A DNA stretch of 64,000 nucleotides from Faecalibacter rhinopitheci (lineage in GTDB: Bacteria > Bacteroidota > Bacteroidia > Flavobacteriales > Weeksellaceae), in assembly GCF_015234135.1 (NCBI RefSeq), contig NZ_JADGIK010000001.1, positions 186,001-250,000 of the forward strand. The letters are read 5' to 3'. Positions within the stretch are counted from its first letter, which is position 1, and each line of letters begins with the position of its first letter. Shown piece by piece: positions 18,549-27,742 of the stretch. Made by a program: the position numbers and the translations under genes. The notes beneath the pieces are model-generated. The model searched no databases. It saw only the letters and a program-made list of their open reading frames with translations, and was not told the origin of the DNA.

Positions 18549-19064
18549 TTATGGTGCTTGAATAAATTCTAAATTTATCAATAATTTGATTTTATCAGCA
18601 ACCACTAACCCACCAGCTTCTGTAGTGCTAGACCATGATAAACCGAAATCTTTACGATTTAATACGCCTTCAAATTCAAAGCCAGCGCGCTGATTTCCCC
18701 ATGGATCTGTTATAACACCACCAAAATCTACATCAAGTTCTATTTGTTGTTTAATACCTTTAATTTCTAAATCTCCAACAATTTTACCATTTGATAATCC
18801 GGCTGAGGAAACAAAAGATATTTTTGGATATTGATCTGCAGAGAAAAAATCATCTGATTTTAAATGACCATCACGATCAGCATTTTTTGTGTTTATTGAA
18901 TCTACATCAGCAGTAAACCCGAATTGAGCACCTTCAAAGTTATCAGAACCATTTTCAATATAAGCGTTAAAAGTATCAAAACTACCCGTTACAGTAGAAA
19001 TTACCATGTGTTTTACTTTGAATTGTACTTCTGAATGAGAAGCGTCTAAATTCCATTTTGCCAT
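18549..19064 (-). CDS. YceI family protein (no signal peptide)
   Basis: This 171-residue YceI-type lipocalin-like beta-barrel probably binds an isoprenoid or other amphiphile. The start MAKWNLDASHSEVQFKVKHM is the standard N-terminal strand. The block DGHLKSDDFFSADQYPKISF and the C-terminal LNRKDFGLSWSS are family hallmarks. It lacks a signal peptide, so it should be cytoplasmic, unlike its neighbour. The two YceI genes are tandem on the minus strand, 86 bases apart, and resemble each other clearly, indicating an old duplication with change of compartment. Confidence 0.88.
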   Translation of the reverse strand: MAKWNLDASHSEVQFKVKHMVISTVTGSFDTFNAYIENGSDNFEGAQFGFTADVDSINTKNADRDGHLKSDDFFSADQYPKISFVSSAGLSNGKIVGDLEIKGIKQQIELDVDFGGVITDPWGNQRAGFEFEGVLNRKDFGLSWSSTTEAGGLVVADKIKLLINLEFIQAP

Positions 19065-19150
19065 TTTTTTATATGTTTAAGGTTGTTTATATTATTAAAT
19101 ATTCACTTCAATTAAAAGCATGTATTTTATTTAATGTGAATATATTAAGA

Positions 19151-19720
19151 TTATTTTTTAGGTGTAGCAAATTCTAAATTTGATGTTAATGTAACTACAT
19201 CTCCAACAACTGCTTCTGGAAAAGTTGTTCCTATATTAAAATCACTTCTTTTAATTTTTCCTTTAATTGTAAATCCATAAGTTTTTACACCTTGATTATC
19301 TACGCTTCCATTATAAATTAAATTTAATGCCACAGGTTTTGTTACACCATTTAAAGATAAATCTCCCATTAATTTATAATTATTTCCTTTAACTTTTGAA
19401 ATAGTTTTTGAAGTAAACTCTAATTTAGAATTTTTAGAAGCGTTAAAAAAATCTGCAGATTTTAAATGATTATCACGTGCTTCAATTCCTGTATTTATAG
19501 AATTAACATCAGCAACCACATGGAATTTAGCATCTGTTAAATCAACCTTTGTAAAGTTTAAATGAACATCAAAATTCTTAAATTCACCTTCAACATCTGA
19601 AATTGTCATATGTGGAACAGAGAAGCCTAATTTTGAATGTGCTTTATCATTTGTATAATTTTGTGCAAATGTAGAAACAGATGCAACTAGTAACATTGCA
19701 GATAATACTAATTTTTTCAT
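19151..19720 (-). CDS. YceI family protein, secreted
   Basis: The ATG at 19720 yields a 189-residue precursor with a clear signal peptide (MKKLVLSAMLLVASVSTFAQ); the longer frame adds twelve residues ahead of it. The mature part is a YceI barrel: AHSKLGFSVPHM, DNHLKSADFFNASKNSKLEF and IKRSDFNIGTTFPE correspond to the same strands in the neighbouring cytoplasmic paralogue. A periplasmic role in binding isoprenoid-type molecules is inferred from the family. It is the upstream member of the tandem pair. Confidence 0.88.
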   Translation of the reverse strand: MKKLVLSAMLLVASVSTFAQNYTNDKAHSKLGFSVPHMTISDVEGEFKNFDVHLNFTKVDLTDAKFHVVADVNSINTGIEARDNHLKSADFFNASKNSKLEFTSKTISKVKGNNYKLMGDLSLNGVTKPVALNLIYNGSVDNQGVKTYGFTIKGKIKRSDFNIGTTFPEAVVGDVVTLTSNLEFATPKK

Positions 19721-19882
19721 ATATATTGTTTTATTGATTAAATATTGATTGGACAAATGTATTTTTTAATTTTTCACTTTATCTTGATATAAGATAAGAA
19801 ATGAAATATTTTTTGTTACAATTGAAATTAGATAATTCAATAATCAATTTATATTCCAAAAATAATTGAATATCAATCAATA

Positions 19883-19914
19883 AAAAAAGCACTCTATTTT
19901 AAATAGAGTGCTTT
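19883..19914 (-). terminator. terminator of the map operon
   Basis: AAAGCACTCTATTT and AAATAGAGTGCTTT form a long stem. On the minus strand it is followed by a T tract and lies just past the stop of the small hypothetical gene. Confidence 0.8.
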
Positions 19915-19919
19915 AAATT

Positions 19920-20237
19920 TTATTTTACTGGATTAAAATACCAATATGTTGAAATCTTCTTAGATTTATCTTTTTCTCTTTCCACTTCAAGCTTTTCCGG
20001 AGAAGCTTGAGGTAACAAAGACAATTCTTCTGATCTTTCTAAATCATTTAGAATTTGTCTTAAAGGATAACCTTTCTTACGATCATGTGGAAAATATCCT
20101 TTTTCAATTAAAAAAGGCATTAAATCCTTCGTTTTAACTCGTTCTAAGTTATTTTCTACTAAATAAGCTTGAATATCAATACTCATTTGTTTTACGATTT
20201 CACGATCGATAGGTTCGTATGTATTTGTTTTTTTCAT
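19920..20237 (-). CDS. small hypothetical protein, co-transcribed with map
   Basis: This 105-residue soluble, charged protein is not one I recognise. It contains LERVKTKDLMPFLIEKGYF and KGYPLRQILNDLERSEEL, which look like a small helical domain, and ends with the aromatic segment STYWYFNPVK. No signal peptide or metal motif is present. The ATG at 20237 lies eight bases after the methionine aminopeptidase stop; a start at 20258 would overlap map and is less likely. The shared terminator shows it is the last gene of a map operon. Confidence 0.6.
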   Translation of the reverse strand: MKKTNTYEPIDREIVKQMSIDIQAYLVENNLERVKTKDLMPFLIEKGYFPHDRKKGYPLRQILNDLERSEELSLLPQASPEKLEVEREKDKSKKISTYWYFNPVK

Positions 20238-20244
20238 ATAAAAT

Positions 20245-21006
20245 TTACCAGTTACCATTCATTAATGTAAGAATCATAGGTCCCTCAGAAGTTACAAGAA
20301 TTGTATGCTCATGTTGTGCAAAAACTCCGGGTTCGTTCCCAATCATAGTCCATCCATCCGCTTGTTCTACTGCTTCGTACGAATTTTCAGAAATAAATGT
20401 TTCTAAGGCTATAACAGAGTTCTTACGAAAACGTCGTTTATCGTCTGGATCTCTAAAATTTAATAAATCTAACGGTTCTTCATGCAATGATCTTCCCACG
20501 CCGTGACCAGTTAAATTTTCAATAACACTATAACGATGTTTTTTAGCTTCTTTTTCGATTATTCCACCAATATCAGCAATTTTCACTCCTGATTTTACAG
20601 CCGCAATTGCTTTTTGTAAAGCTGAAATAGATGCATTAACAATTTTTTGGTATCCATTAACGTCTTCTCCCACAACAATAGAACCTCCATTATCTGCCCA
20701 AAAACCGTTTAACTCACCCGAAACATCAATATTAATTACATCACCTTCTAACAAAATTTTGTCTGCTCTAGGAATACCATGACAAATTTCTTCGTTAACA
20801 CTTAAGCAAGTATATCCAGGGAATTTGTAAGTCTCAAATGGCGCAGATTTACAACCAAATTTTGCCATAATTGTTGCACCGAATTGGTCTAGCTCTAATG
20901 TAGACATTCCTGGTTTCACATAATCTTTCATCTCTTTAAGAGTAATGGCAACAGCTTCACTCACTGCTTTCATTCCAATTAACTCTTCCTCCGTTTCTAT
21001 AATCAT
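20245..21006 (-). CDS. map: type I methionine aminopeptidase
   Basis: This 253-residue dinuclear metalloprotease removes the initiator Met from nascent proteins. All five metal ligands can be placed: D94 (INIDVSG), D105 (FWADNGG), H168 (LTGHGVG), E202 (IALETFI) and E233 (QHEHTIL). The substrate-site His is in EICHGIPR. It has no N-terminal SH3-binding or zinc extension, so it is the short bacterial type Ia form. A TAAATTTG box lies upstream at 21042-21049, and a small unknown gene follows within a few bases. Confidence 0.92.
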   Translation of the reverse strand: MIIETEEELIGMKAVSEAVAITLKEMKDYVKPGMSTLELDQFGATIMAKFGCKSAPFETYKFPGYTCLSVNEEICHGIPRADKILLEGDVINIDVSGELNGFWADNGGSIVVGEDVNGYQKIVNASISALQKAIAAVKSGVKIADIGGIIEKEAKKHRYSVIENLTGHGVGRSLHEEPLDLLNFRDPDDKRRFRKNSVIALETFISENSYEAVEQADGWTMIGNEPGVFAQHEHTILVTSEGPMILTLMNGNW

Positions 21007-21041
21007 TGCTTACTAATTTTGATTTCATCTGAAATCGAGGG

Positions 21042-21049
21042 CAAATTTA
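21042..21049 (-). promoter_or_regulatory. putative -7 box of the map operon
   Basis: Minus-strand TAAATTTG matches TAnnTTTG exactly, 35 bases before the map start codon. Confidence 0.42.
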
Positions 21050-21171
21050 CGGCGAATTCTACGGAAATACTATTAATTTAAATAAGAATAAATGATCTTA
21101 GGATAAAGTACTTTACAAAACACTTATAAATATTATCTTTATCTATAGTTCTAAAATTTTGAATTAATAAA

Positions 21172-21822
21172 ATGTTTAATTTTAAGGAATTATTTAAATT
21201 CTTAAACTCAGATTTGATAACACTACGCCTATTTAAACCGAAATTTACTTTTTCTAGAACTCGCAAAATCAATTACATCTGTTTATTATTAATATCTTGT
21301 ATTTGGTTTGATGTTTTTGTATTAGAGAGTAAACATTCATACATGTATTTTATATTATTTTTAGTTTGTGCTGCACTAACTATAATTGGATCTCTATTTA
21401 GACTTAACAATTTAAAAGAAATCAAACAACCTCAAGGTAATTTTATAGGACAAATTTCTCTGGATTTTGAAGAAATAATAGTGAGAACTTCAGTAAAAGA
21501 ACAGATTAAAATACGTGATATAAAAAACATAGATATTAATATCAGATCAATAAAAGGACAGTATGATGGATATTCTACGTCTAAATTTTATTATGAAAAT
21601 GGATTATCCAACGGAACTGAAAACTTTATTATAATGGTATTAAACAATGGAATAATCAAAAAATATCAATTTGAATATATTCCGGAAATTAGCTTTTTAT
21701 TGAACCAAAAATTGATAGAACATTATTATAAAATTGGGATCATGGATTATCTAAATTGCGTTGATATTTTAGGTTTAGATAAACGAGAAGATTGGGAAAA
21801 ATTTAAAAAATTAAGAACATAA
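21172..21822 (+). CDS. hypothetical membrane protein
   Basis: This 216-residue protein has two adjacent hydrophobic segments (about residues 37-50 and 58-78: ICLLLISCIWFDVFV and YMYFILFLVCAALTIIGSLF) in a hairpin arrangement. A soluble C-terminal domain of about 130 residues follows, probably mixed alpha/beta and facing the cytoplasm. I recognise no family. It stands alone between the divergent map operon and the convergent Dabb gene and has its own terminator. Confidence 0.6.
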   Translation: MFNFKELFKFLNSDLITLRLFKPKFTFSRTRKINYICLLLISCIWFDVFVLESKHSYMYFILFLVCAALTIIGSLFRLNNLKEIKQPQGNFIGQISLDFEEIIVRTSVKEQIKIRDIKNIDINIRSIKGQYDGYSTSKFYYENGLSNGTENFIIMVLNNGIIKKYQFEYIPEISFLLNQKLIEHYYKIGIMDYLNCVDILGLDKREDWEKFKKLRT

Positions 21823-21823
21823 A

Positions 21824-21848
21824 AAACTCCGTAAAATTGACGGAGTTT
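21824..21848. terminator. terminator between convergent genes
   Basis: AAACTCCGT and ACGGAGTTT form a stem with a seven-base loop. It sits between the plus-strand hypothetical gene and the minus-strand Dabb gene. Confidence 0.75.
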
Positions 21849-21854
21849 GTATAT

Positions 21855-22151
21855 TTAATCTGCATCGTAAATTAAGACGCGTTTTGCTAATTTGTTTGGT
21901 CCATTTAAGAACGCAATATGTTCTGGATGCTTTTGGTAAGTTTCAAATTGTTCCATTGTTTCGAAAGCTGCAAACAAAGAGAAAGAATACGATGCATCGA
22001 TTACATCTCTTTCAATAGCAGCTGGTGTTCCAACATGAAAAAATGCTGAAGGTGCGATTGATTCTAAATCCAATAAAGCTTGGTGAAATTTCTGCTCTTC
22101 TTCTGCTGTAGCGTCATCTTTTAACCAAAAAAGTACATGGTGTGCTAACAT
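21855..22151 (-). CDS. Dabb family stress-responsive alpha/beta-barrel protein
   Basis: This 98-residue dimeric ferredoxin-like protein belongs to the Dabb (stress-responsive A/B barrel) family. It starts with the hallmark strand MLAHHVLFWLKDDAT, continues with SYSFSLFAAFETMEQFETYQ, and ends in the usual HPEHIAFLNGP segment. The biochemical role of small bacterial Dabb proteins is mostly unknown. Its terminator region is shared with the convergent gene. Confidence 0.85.
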   Translation of the reverse strand: MLAHHVLFWLKDDATAEEEQKFHQALLDLESIAPSAFFHVGTPAAIERDVIDASYSFSLFAAFETMEQFETYQKHPEHIAFLNGPNKLAKRVLIYDAD

Positions 22152-22226
22152 ATTTTTATTTATTTAATTATTGTTTTAATTCAAAGGATATCTAAAAACT
22201 AAATTTAAAGGTTTGTAAATAAAATC

Positions 22227-22769
22227 CTATTTCTTCTCGAACAAATACAATTGAGTACCTGATGTATTGTAAGAGTATAAATTATTACCTTCCAATGCCA
22301 TTGTTTTGTTTGTTACATCAATCACAGAAATATACTTTTTAGAACCATATGAAATATAATTTTCTTTTTCTTTTGTAAGAGGATTTTTCCCAAATTCTAA
22401 TTTATATTTTTCCCAATTTACTTTTTGAGAATCACAATGTATAGTTTTAAATTTTGATTTTTTAGATTTAAACTCCATTACATCAATTTCTTCATTACAA
22501 TTAGAATTATAAGCTACATTGGCTTGTTTATCATTATTATAATCTTTAAAACTACCGTTGTAAATTCCGACTAATTTCCAAGAACCGTTTAGTTTATCTT
22601 CACTGATTTTACCTTTCGCCTTACTTACAGTCCAACTTACGGCCTTTACCGTACCTTTAACAACTCCATAGCTAACTTTTGCTACAGTTTTTACAGCATT
22701 AGCAGCAGTACTTACAACACAAGATTGTAGAACGATAAAAGACAATAAGAGATAGAATACTTTTTTCAT
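22227..22769 (-). CDS. hypothetical lipoprotein (lipocalin-like C-terminal part)
   Basis: This 180-residue lipoprotein precursor has lipobox VLQSC near residue 17. An Ala/Val/Lys-rich helix (about 20-55) follows, then a region beginning LNGSWKLVGIYNGSF that resembles the first strand of lipocalin-like domains and continues as strand-rich sequence to the C-terminus. I do not recognise a named family. It lies between the Dabb and OsmC genes on the same strand, with short gaps and no visible terminator between it and OsmC. Confidence 0.65.
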   Translation of the reverse strand: MKKVFYLLLSFIVLQSCVVSTAANAVKTVAKVSYGVVKGTVKAVSWTVSKAKGKISEDKLNGSWKLVGIYNGSFKDYNNDKQANVAYNSNCNEEIDVMEFKSKKSKFKTIHCDSQKVNWEKYKLEFGKNPLTKEKENYISYGSKKYISVIDVTNKTMALEGNNLYSYNTSGTQLYLFEKK

Positions 22770-22804
22770 AGTTTATATTTTAAGTTTATAGTTAAATTAA
22801 TTTT

Positions 22805-23278
22805 TCAATTGTATACGGTAACAACAGGTGTATGTTTCACTGGGAATTTGCAAGAATTTGCAATAAAACATAAATCATTTGCTTTTTTATGTAAATCTAT
22901 CGCGAGTTGTTTCATGGTCTCATCCTTTATTACAACTTGTGGATTTAAAATTACTTTAGAAATTTCGCCACTACCATTCGAATTGAGCTCCAGGATAGCT
23001 TCAGCATTGTCTATGTAAGAAATAACTTCAATATGATGAATGCTACAGCAATATAAGTATGACATCATGTGACAAGATGATAAACTTGACAATAATAGTT
23101 CTTCTGGATTATACAAGGAGTGATCTCCTTTAAAGGCTTTCGCAGCAGAAATTTGTAATTCTTGCTTCCCATCTACTTTTATAGAATGATTTTTAGTTTT
23201 ACCTCTTAACTTCGGATTTCCACTCTCATCTTTTGAACACCAGTTTAAACTAATTTTAAATGTATGTTGATCATTCAT
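22805..23278 (-). CDS. OsmC/Ohr family peroxiredoxin-like protein
   Basis: This 157-residue OsmC family protein belongs to a family of thiol peroxidases that reduce organic hydroperoxides. The two conserved redox Cys are C69 in LSSLSSCHMMSYL and most likely C137 in NDLCFIANSC (C143 is nearby). The Arg/Glu region around YNPEELLLSSL is also present. The protein is of the YhfA/OsmC-like rather than Ohr type. A detoxification role is inferred. Confidence 0.85.
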   Translation of the reverse strand: MNDQHTFKISLNWCSKDESGNPKLRGKTKNHSIKVDGKQELQISAAKAFKGDHSLYNPEELLLSSLSSCHMMSYLYCCSIHHIEVISYIDNAEAILELNSNGSGEISKVILNPQVVIKDETMKQLAIDLHKKANDLCFIANSCKFPVKHTPVVTVYN

Positions 23279-23518
23279 CGATTTACTAATTTACGGATTG
23301 AAAGAGGAATTATTTTTTCCATCAATCAATTACTTCCCAAAAATACATTAAAATACACATTCTATTAATTGTTAAATCGAAATAATAACATAAATATTAA
23401 TAGTTCAAAATCTATATCATATATATTTAGGTTCAGATATATCTTTTATTTTAACTTTGGGAAGTAGAATTATTGTTACTCTGAACAGAGTGTTTTTTAA
23501 TAAAAATAAATAGTAGAG

Positions 23519-24931
23519 GTGAGCTGGAGTGTTTGTGAAAGTTGTTTAGGAAGAGGTAAAAAAAACCGTAAAATAAGTAAAAAAGCAAGATCTAATTTTG
23601 AGTTTGCTTATGCAACATATTTACAAAATCCAATTGAAAATAATATACCTATTACTCCCACTCCTTCGCAATATCCTTGTCCAGCATGTGATGGTTCAGG
23701 AATTATAAAAACCTCAACCTATCTCACTGCAAATAATTCACAATTTCCCCACGTATCCATAATTGGGCTAGGAATTGGCGGGATAGCACTTGCAGTTGCA
23801 TGTTTGCATAGAGGAATTCCATTTACAATTTTTGAAAAAGATTCAAGTTTTGCTTCTCGCTCGCAAGGCTATGGGCTTACGTTACAGCAAGCTAGTAAAG
23901 CATTAAAAGCATTAGGAATTGTAGAATTAGATAATGGAATCATATCTACTCGCCATGTTGTACATAATGTTGCTGGTGAAATACTAGGAGAATGGGGACT
24001 AAGAAAATGGTTACCAGAAGAAAAAAATATTAAAGAAAAACGTTCTAATATCCATATCGCTAGACAATCTTTAAGGCAACATTTAATTGATCAACTTGAA
24101 GATAAAAAATTAATCTGCTGGAATCATAAATTTATATCATATAACCAAGATGAAGCAAATAGAATGAGGATAAGTTTCTCTATCGATGGGAAATTTAAAC
24201 AGTTGAAAACAGATCTTATCGTAGGTGCAGACGGAATACGAAGTAGAGTTCGTCAGCAATTATTTCAAATAGAACTTAAACCATTGCGTTATTTAGGTTG
24301 TATTGTAATATTGGGAATATGTTCATTAGATAAATTAGAGGATATAAATTCACCTTTACTCGATCTTGCAACTGTTTTTCAAACAGCAAATGGAATCGAG
24401 CGTATATATGTCATGCCTTATTCAGAAAACAAAATAATGTGGCAATTAAGTTTCCCTATGTCTGAAAAAGAGGCTATACAGTTAAGTAAAAATGGACCTA
24501 ATTCGTTAAAAAAAGAAGCTATAAAACGTATTAATTGGCATTCTCCAATACCAGATATATTACGACACACTGAAGAATCATTAATCACTGGGTATCCAGT
24601 TTATGATCGAGATATATTAAATAACGAATTAAAAGAAAGTAATTTACCTATAACACTTATTGGTGATGCTGCTCATCCTATGAGTCCATTCAAAGGTCAA
24701 GGAGCAAATCAAGCTTTATTAGACGCATTATCTTTGGCACGAACTATTTATATAAAATGCAAAACTACTAATTGGAAAGAAGAGAATATTAGAGATATAA
24801 TTTTAAATAATTTTGAAAAAGAAATGTTTGATCGGACTACTATTAAAGTAAAAGAATCTGCAAAAGCTGTACATTTCCTTCATTCTCAAGACGTTTTACA
24901 TATTAGCGATCAACCACGTAGAGGTCTTTAG
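23519..24931 (+). CDS. FAD-dependent monooxygenase with N-terminal DnaJ-like CxxCxGxG motifs
   Basis: The flavoprotein part starts at about residue 78 with HVSIIGLGIGGIALAVACL, the dinucleotide-binding GxGxxG, followed by FEKDSSFASRS. It has the middle DLIVGADGIRSRVRQ motif and the C-terminal LIGDAAHPMSPFKGQGANQA, all typical of the p-hydroxybenzoate hydroxylase fold (aromatic-ring or TetX-like monooxygenases). Ahead of this, residues 1-62 carry CESCLGRG (C6, C9) and CPACDGSG (C54, C57), the zinc-binding repeat of DnaJ, with a basic linker between. GTG at 23519 is the only start that includes the first motif. The substrate is unknown. Confidence 0.8.
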   Translation: MSWSVCESCLGRGKKNRKISKKARSNFEFAYATYLQNPIENNIPITPTPSQYPCPACDGSGIIKTSTYLTANNSQFPHVSIIGLGIGGIALAVACLHRGIPFTIFEKDSSFASRSQGYGLTLQQASKALKALGIVELDNGIISTRHVVHNVAGEILGEWGLRKWLPEEKNIKEKRSNIHIARQSLRQHLIDQLEDKKLICWNHKFISYNQDEANRMRISFSIDGKFKQLKTDLIVGADGIRSRVRQQLFQIELKPLRYLGCIVILGICSLDKLEDINSPLLDLATVFQTANGIERIYVMPYSENKIMWQLSFPMSEKEAIQLSKNGPNSLKKEAIKRINWHSPIPDILRHTEESLITGYPVYDRDILNNELKESNLPITLIGDAAHPMSPFKGQGANQALLDALSLARTIYIKCKTTNWKEENIRDIILNNFEKEMFDRTTIKVKESAKAVHFLHSQDVLHISDQPRRGL

Positions 24932-25191
24932 TTAGCTTTTTGATTTTTATATTTAAAATATAATATTAATAATACTGTATTAAAAAAAGTAGATACCCCA
25001 TTAGAAATAATAATTGGTGTTTCATTTTTCATCATACCATAAATAACCCAAAGAAATACACCAAGTGTAGTTATAGAAATCATTAATAACGATAAGTTTT
25101 CAACTTTCTTTTCTTTAAATACTTTTATAACTTGTGGAAGTGCAGCAACAGAAGTTAACAATCCTGCAATGCTTCCTATAATTAATTCCAT
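24928..25191 (-). CDS. SemiSWEET / PQ-loop small transporter
   Basis: This 87-residue, three-helix membrane protein has a PQ-loop (TSVAALPQVIKVFKEKK, about 14-30) and the family's WVIYGMMKN segment with its conserved Trp and Tyr. SemiSWEETs dimerise to form a sugar uniporter. Length and topology fit the family exactly; the substrate is inferred. Its 3' end overlaps the convergent monooxygenase by four bases. Confidence 0.87.
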   Translation of the reverse strand: MELIIGSIAGLLTSVAALPQVIKVFKEKKVENLSLLMISITTLGVFLWVIYGMMKNETPIIISNGVSTFFNTVLLILYFKYKNQKAN

Positions 25192-25339
25192 AGTAAAATT
25201 TTTAGTAATTATTTCAATTTTACAAAATTATCAACATAGATATTTAATACATAACAATTTAATATTAAACATCTTGCCACTTCATTAAATCATCTATTTC
25301 AAATAAAACAAATTACTATATAAGCAGGTTGATTTTATT

Positions 25340-25365
25340 AAAATAGTTATAAACAGCGATTTTTA
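25340..25365. promoter_or_regulatory. shared intergenic motif, copy A (possible regulator site)
   Basis: AAAATAGTTATAAACAGC continues as GATTTT. 22 of 24 bases match copy B at 29041. It is partly palindromic (AAAATaG...CgATTTT) and lies about 115 bases upstream of the TPR histidine kinase gene. Confidence 0.35.
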
Positions 25366-25479
25366 TTAAACAGTAAATCTATATATTTATCAATGTTAAA
25401 TTTTAATTAAATAAACTTTTCAAATCATTATATTTAAATACTTTATTAAATATTATACTAATACATCAAAAACTCATCC

Positions 25480-27738
25480 TTGAAATTCAAATTCTATATA
25501 TTATATAAAACTTTTTTTCCACTAAAATCAATTTTGATTTTAATTGTTTTTTTGTTTGCTAACATCATATTTGCTCAAAATGTAGTCGAAAATTTTAAAA
25601 AACAATATGAATCAAAAAATTATGATCATCCTGAAAAAATTACAGCTACAACGGCCTATATTTTTTCTTTATTTTCTGCAAAAAAATTTGATAAGGCAAA
25701 AGAAATTTTAAATGATAATATAGCTCAACGCAAAGAAAGAGGCGATTACAAAAGTGTAACAATATTGTATTGTATCGAAGCAATGAGTAATCGGATTTTA
25801 GAGAACACAACTGAATCTAAAAAAAGTATACAACAAGCTATAAAATATAGTGATTATATTAATGATTCTGAAGCAAAAGGATTTGTAGCATATAGCCAAG
25901 GTTGGATATATAGTAGAGATGGAGAGCAAAGTAAAGCTGTAAAATATATTTTAGATGCAATAAAATTGTATGATAAATCACCTAAATCAACAAGTATATT
26001 AAAACGTAAATCATCTGCTTACAACGAATTAAGTGTAATATATGCTGATTTAGGAGAAGATGAATTGGATGAAAAATATTCAAAAATTGCACTAAGTTTT
26101 GCAGAACAATTAAATGAACCTCAAGTTCTATTCACAGCCTACATGAAAATGGGCAATCTTTATAATAAATTATTTGATAAAAATGCTTCTTTAATACAAA
26201 ACAGAAATTTAGCCGAAAAATACTTTCTTAAATCCATTGAGATTTTCAGAAAAAATGAATCACTCATGTCTGCTCCTACGGATTTGTCATATGCTGCAAA
26301 TAATCTTGCAAGCCTATATTTATATTCTTATCCAGAGAATTATCATGACAAAGGATTGCATTATGCAAAATTGGCTAATGAAATTGCTATAAAATATGGA
26401 CAGGCCGATCAAATTGCATCAACATATGGTTTATTATCTGAAATAGAATTGTCCAAAAATAATTCGAATCAAGCTATCGTTTATTTATTTGCAGCATTAG
26501 ATGCGTTACAAAAATCATCCGTCGTTAATCGAAACATTGAGCTAAATATATATGAATCATTAGCTCAAATTTTTGAAAATAAAGGTAATTATCAAGATGC
26601 GGTAAAATATTATAAAGAATATGTAATCCTATTTAAAGCTTTATACGATCAAGAAAAGTTAGAAATTTCTAAACGCTTAGAATCTCAGTTTGAAAAGGAA
26701 ATACAAAAGCAACATATTCTTACATTACAGTTAGAATCTGATAAAAAAGCACAGAAAATTGATTTAATGCAAGCTTTAGGCATTCAACAAGAGGAACGAC
26801 TAAAAAATTTAAAATTACAAGAAGAATATCAACGCGAAAAATTAAGATTTTCAGAGTTAAAGTCAGAGAAAAGTGCACAACAATTAAAGTATTCGCGCTT
26901 AGAAATGCAACAAAAAAATAATGATATTATAAATTTTAAACGAATATTAGCTTACAAAGAAAAAATTAACAGATACTATATTACTTCCATATTTGTTTTT
27001 ATCCTATTATTAGGACTATTGTTATATGCCTATAAGCAAAGAATAAAATCTTTAAAACAAACTAACGAATTGCATGCATTGGAATTGGAAAAAGAAAAAC
27101 AAAATACTAAGATTTCAACTCTAACTGCTTTGTTAGAAGGACAAGAAAAGGAGCGCAGCAGATTGGCTAGAGATTTACATGATGGTCTTGGAGGTTTATT
27201 ATCTAGCACAAAGCTACATCTTACTCATCTAAATAATAATTCAGATGTTAATTATAAGAACTCAATTAACAATTCAATAAGTCAAATTGATGGCGCTGTG
27301 GACGAATTGCGACGTGTTGCACATAATTTAATGCCAGATTTATTAATAAAATATGGTTTAGAAGTTGCTTTAAAAGAATTCTCAAATCGGATGTCAAATG
27401 ATTTATTAGATATTGATGTTCAATTTTTTAACTATAATAATTCATTAACGCAAGATCAAGAATTAATAATTTATCGAATTATACAAGAATTAGTAAATAA
27501 TGCAATTAAACATTCGTCAGCCTCTCTTATTATTATCCAATTAACAGAAACCGATAATATGATTTTTTTAACTGTAGAAGATGACGGGAAAGGGTTTAAT
27601 ATCAAAAATATAAACATCAAAAAATCAGCAGGTTTTATTAACATTCAATCTAGAGTAGAATTTTTAAAAGGTAAAATTAACATTCAATCAGAAGAGAATA
27701 TAGGAACAAGTATAGAAATACAATTGCCAATACAATAA
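25480..27738 (+). CDS. TPR-containing sensor histidine kinase (NarX/HisKA_3 type)
   Basis: This 752-residue sensor kinase starts with a signal peptide (to about residue 32), followed by TPR-like repeats over about 35-390 that would lie in the periplasm. A coiled coil (about 395-485), one membrane span (about 500-518) and a cytoplasmic kinase complete it. The phospho-acceptor is H567 in SRLARDLHDGLGG, of the HisKA_3 type. The ATP-binding N box is ELVNNAIKHSSAS and the G box is VEDDGKGFNI. The start is TTG. The NarL-type regulator gene begins four bases after the stop, so the two form one two-component operon. The ligand is unknown. Confidence 0.9.
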   Translation: MKFKFYILYKTFFPLKSILILIVFLFANIIFAQNVVENFKKQYESKNYDHPEKITATTAYIFSLFSAKKFDKAKEILNDNIAQRKERGDYKSVTILYCIEAMSNRILENTTESKKSIQQAIKYSDYINDSEAKGFVAYSQGWIYSRDGEQSKAVKYILDAIKLYDKSPKSTSILKRKSSAYNELSVIYADLGEDELDEKYSKIALSFAEQLNEPQVLFTAYMKMGNLYNKLFDKNASLIQNRNLAEKYFLKSIEIFRKNESLMSAPTDLSYAANNLASLYLYSYPENYHDKGLHYAKLANEIAIKYGQADQIASTYGLLSEIELSKNNSNQAIVYLFAALDALQKSSVVNRNIELNIYESLAQIFENKGNYQDAVKYYKEYVILFKALYDQEKLEISKRLESQFEKEIQKQHILTLQLESDKKAQKIDLMQALGIQQEERLKNLKLQEEYQREKLRFSELKSEKSAQQLKYSRLEMQQKNNDIINFKRILAYKEKINRYYITSIFVFILLLGLLLYAYKQRIKSLKQTNELHALELEKEKQNTKISTLTALLEGQEKERSRLARDLHDGLGGLLSSTKLHLTHLNNNSDVNYKNSINNSISQIDGAVDELRRVAHNLMPDLLIKYGLEVALKEFSNRMSNDLLDIDVQFFNYNNSLTQDQELIIYRIIQELVNNAIKHSSASLIIIQLTETDNMIFLTVEDDGKGFNIKNINIKKSAGFINIQSRVEFLKGKINIQSEENIGTSIEIQLPIQ

Positions 27739-27742
27739 TATT

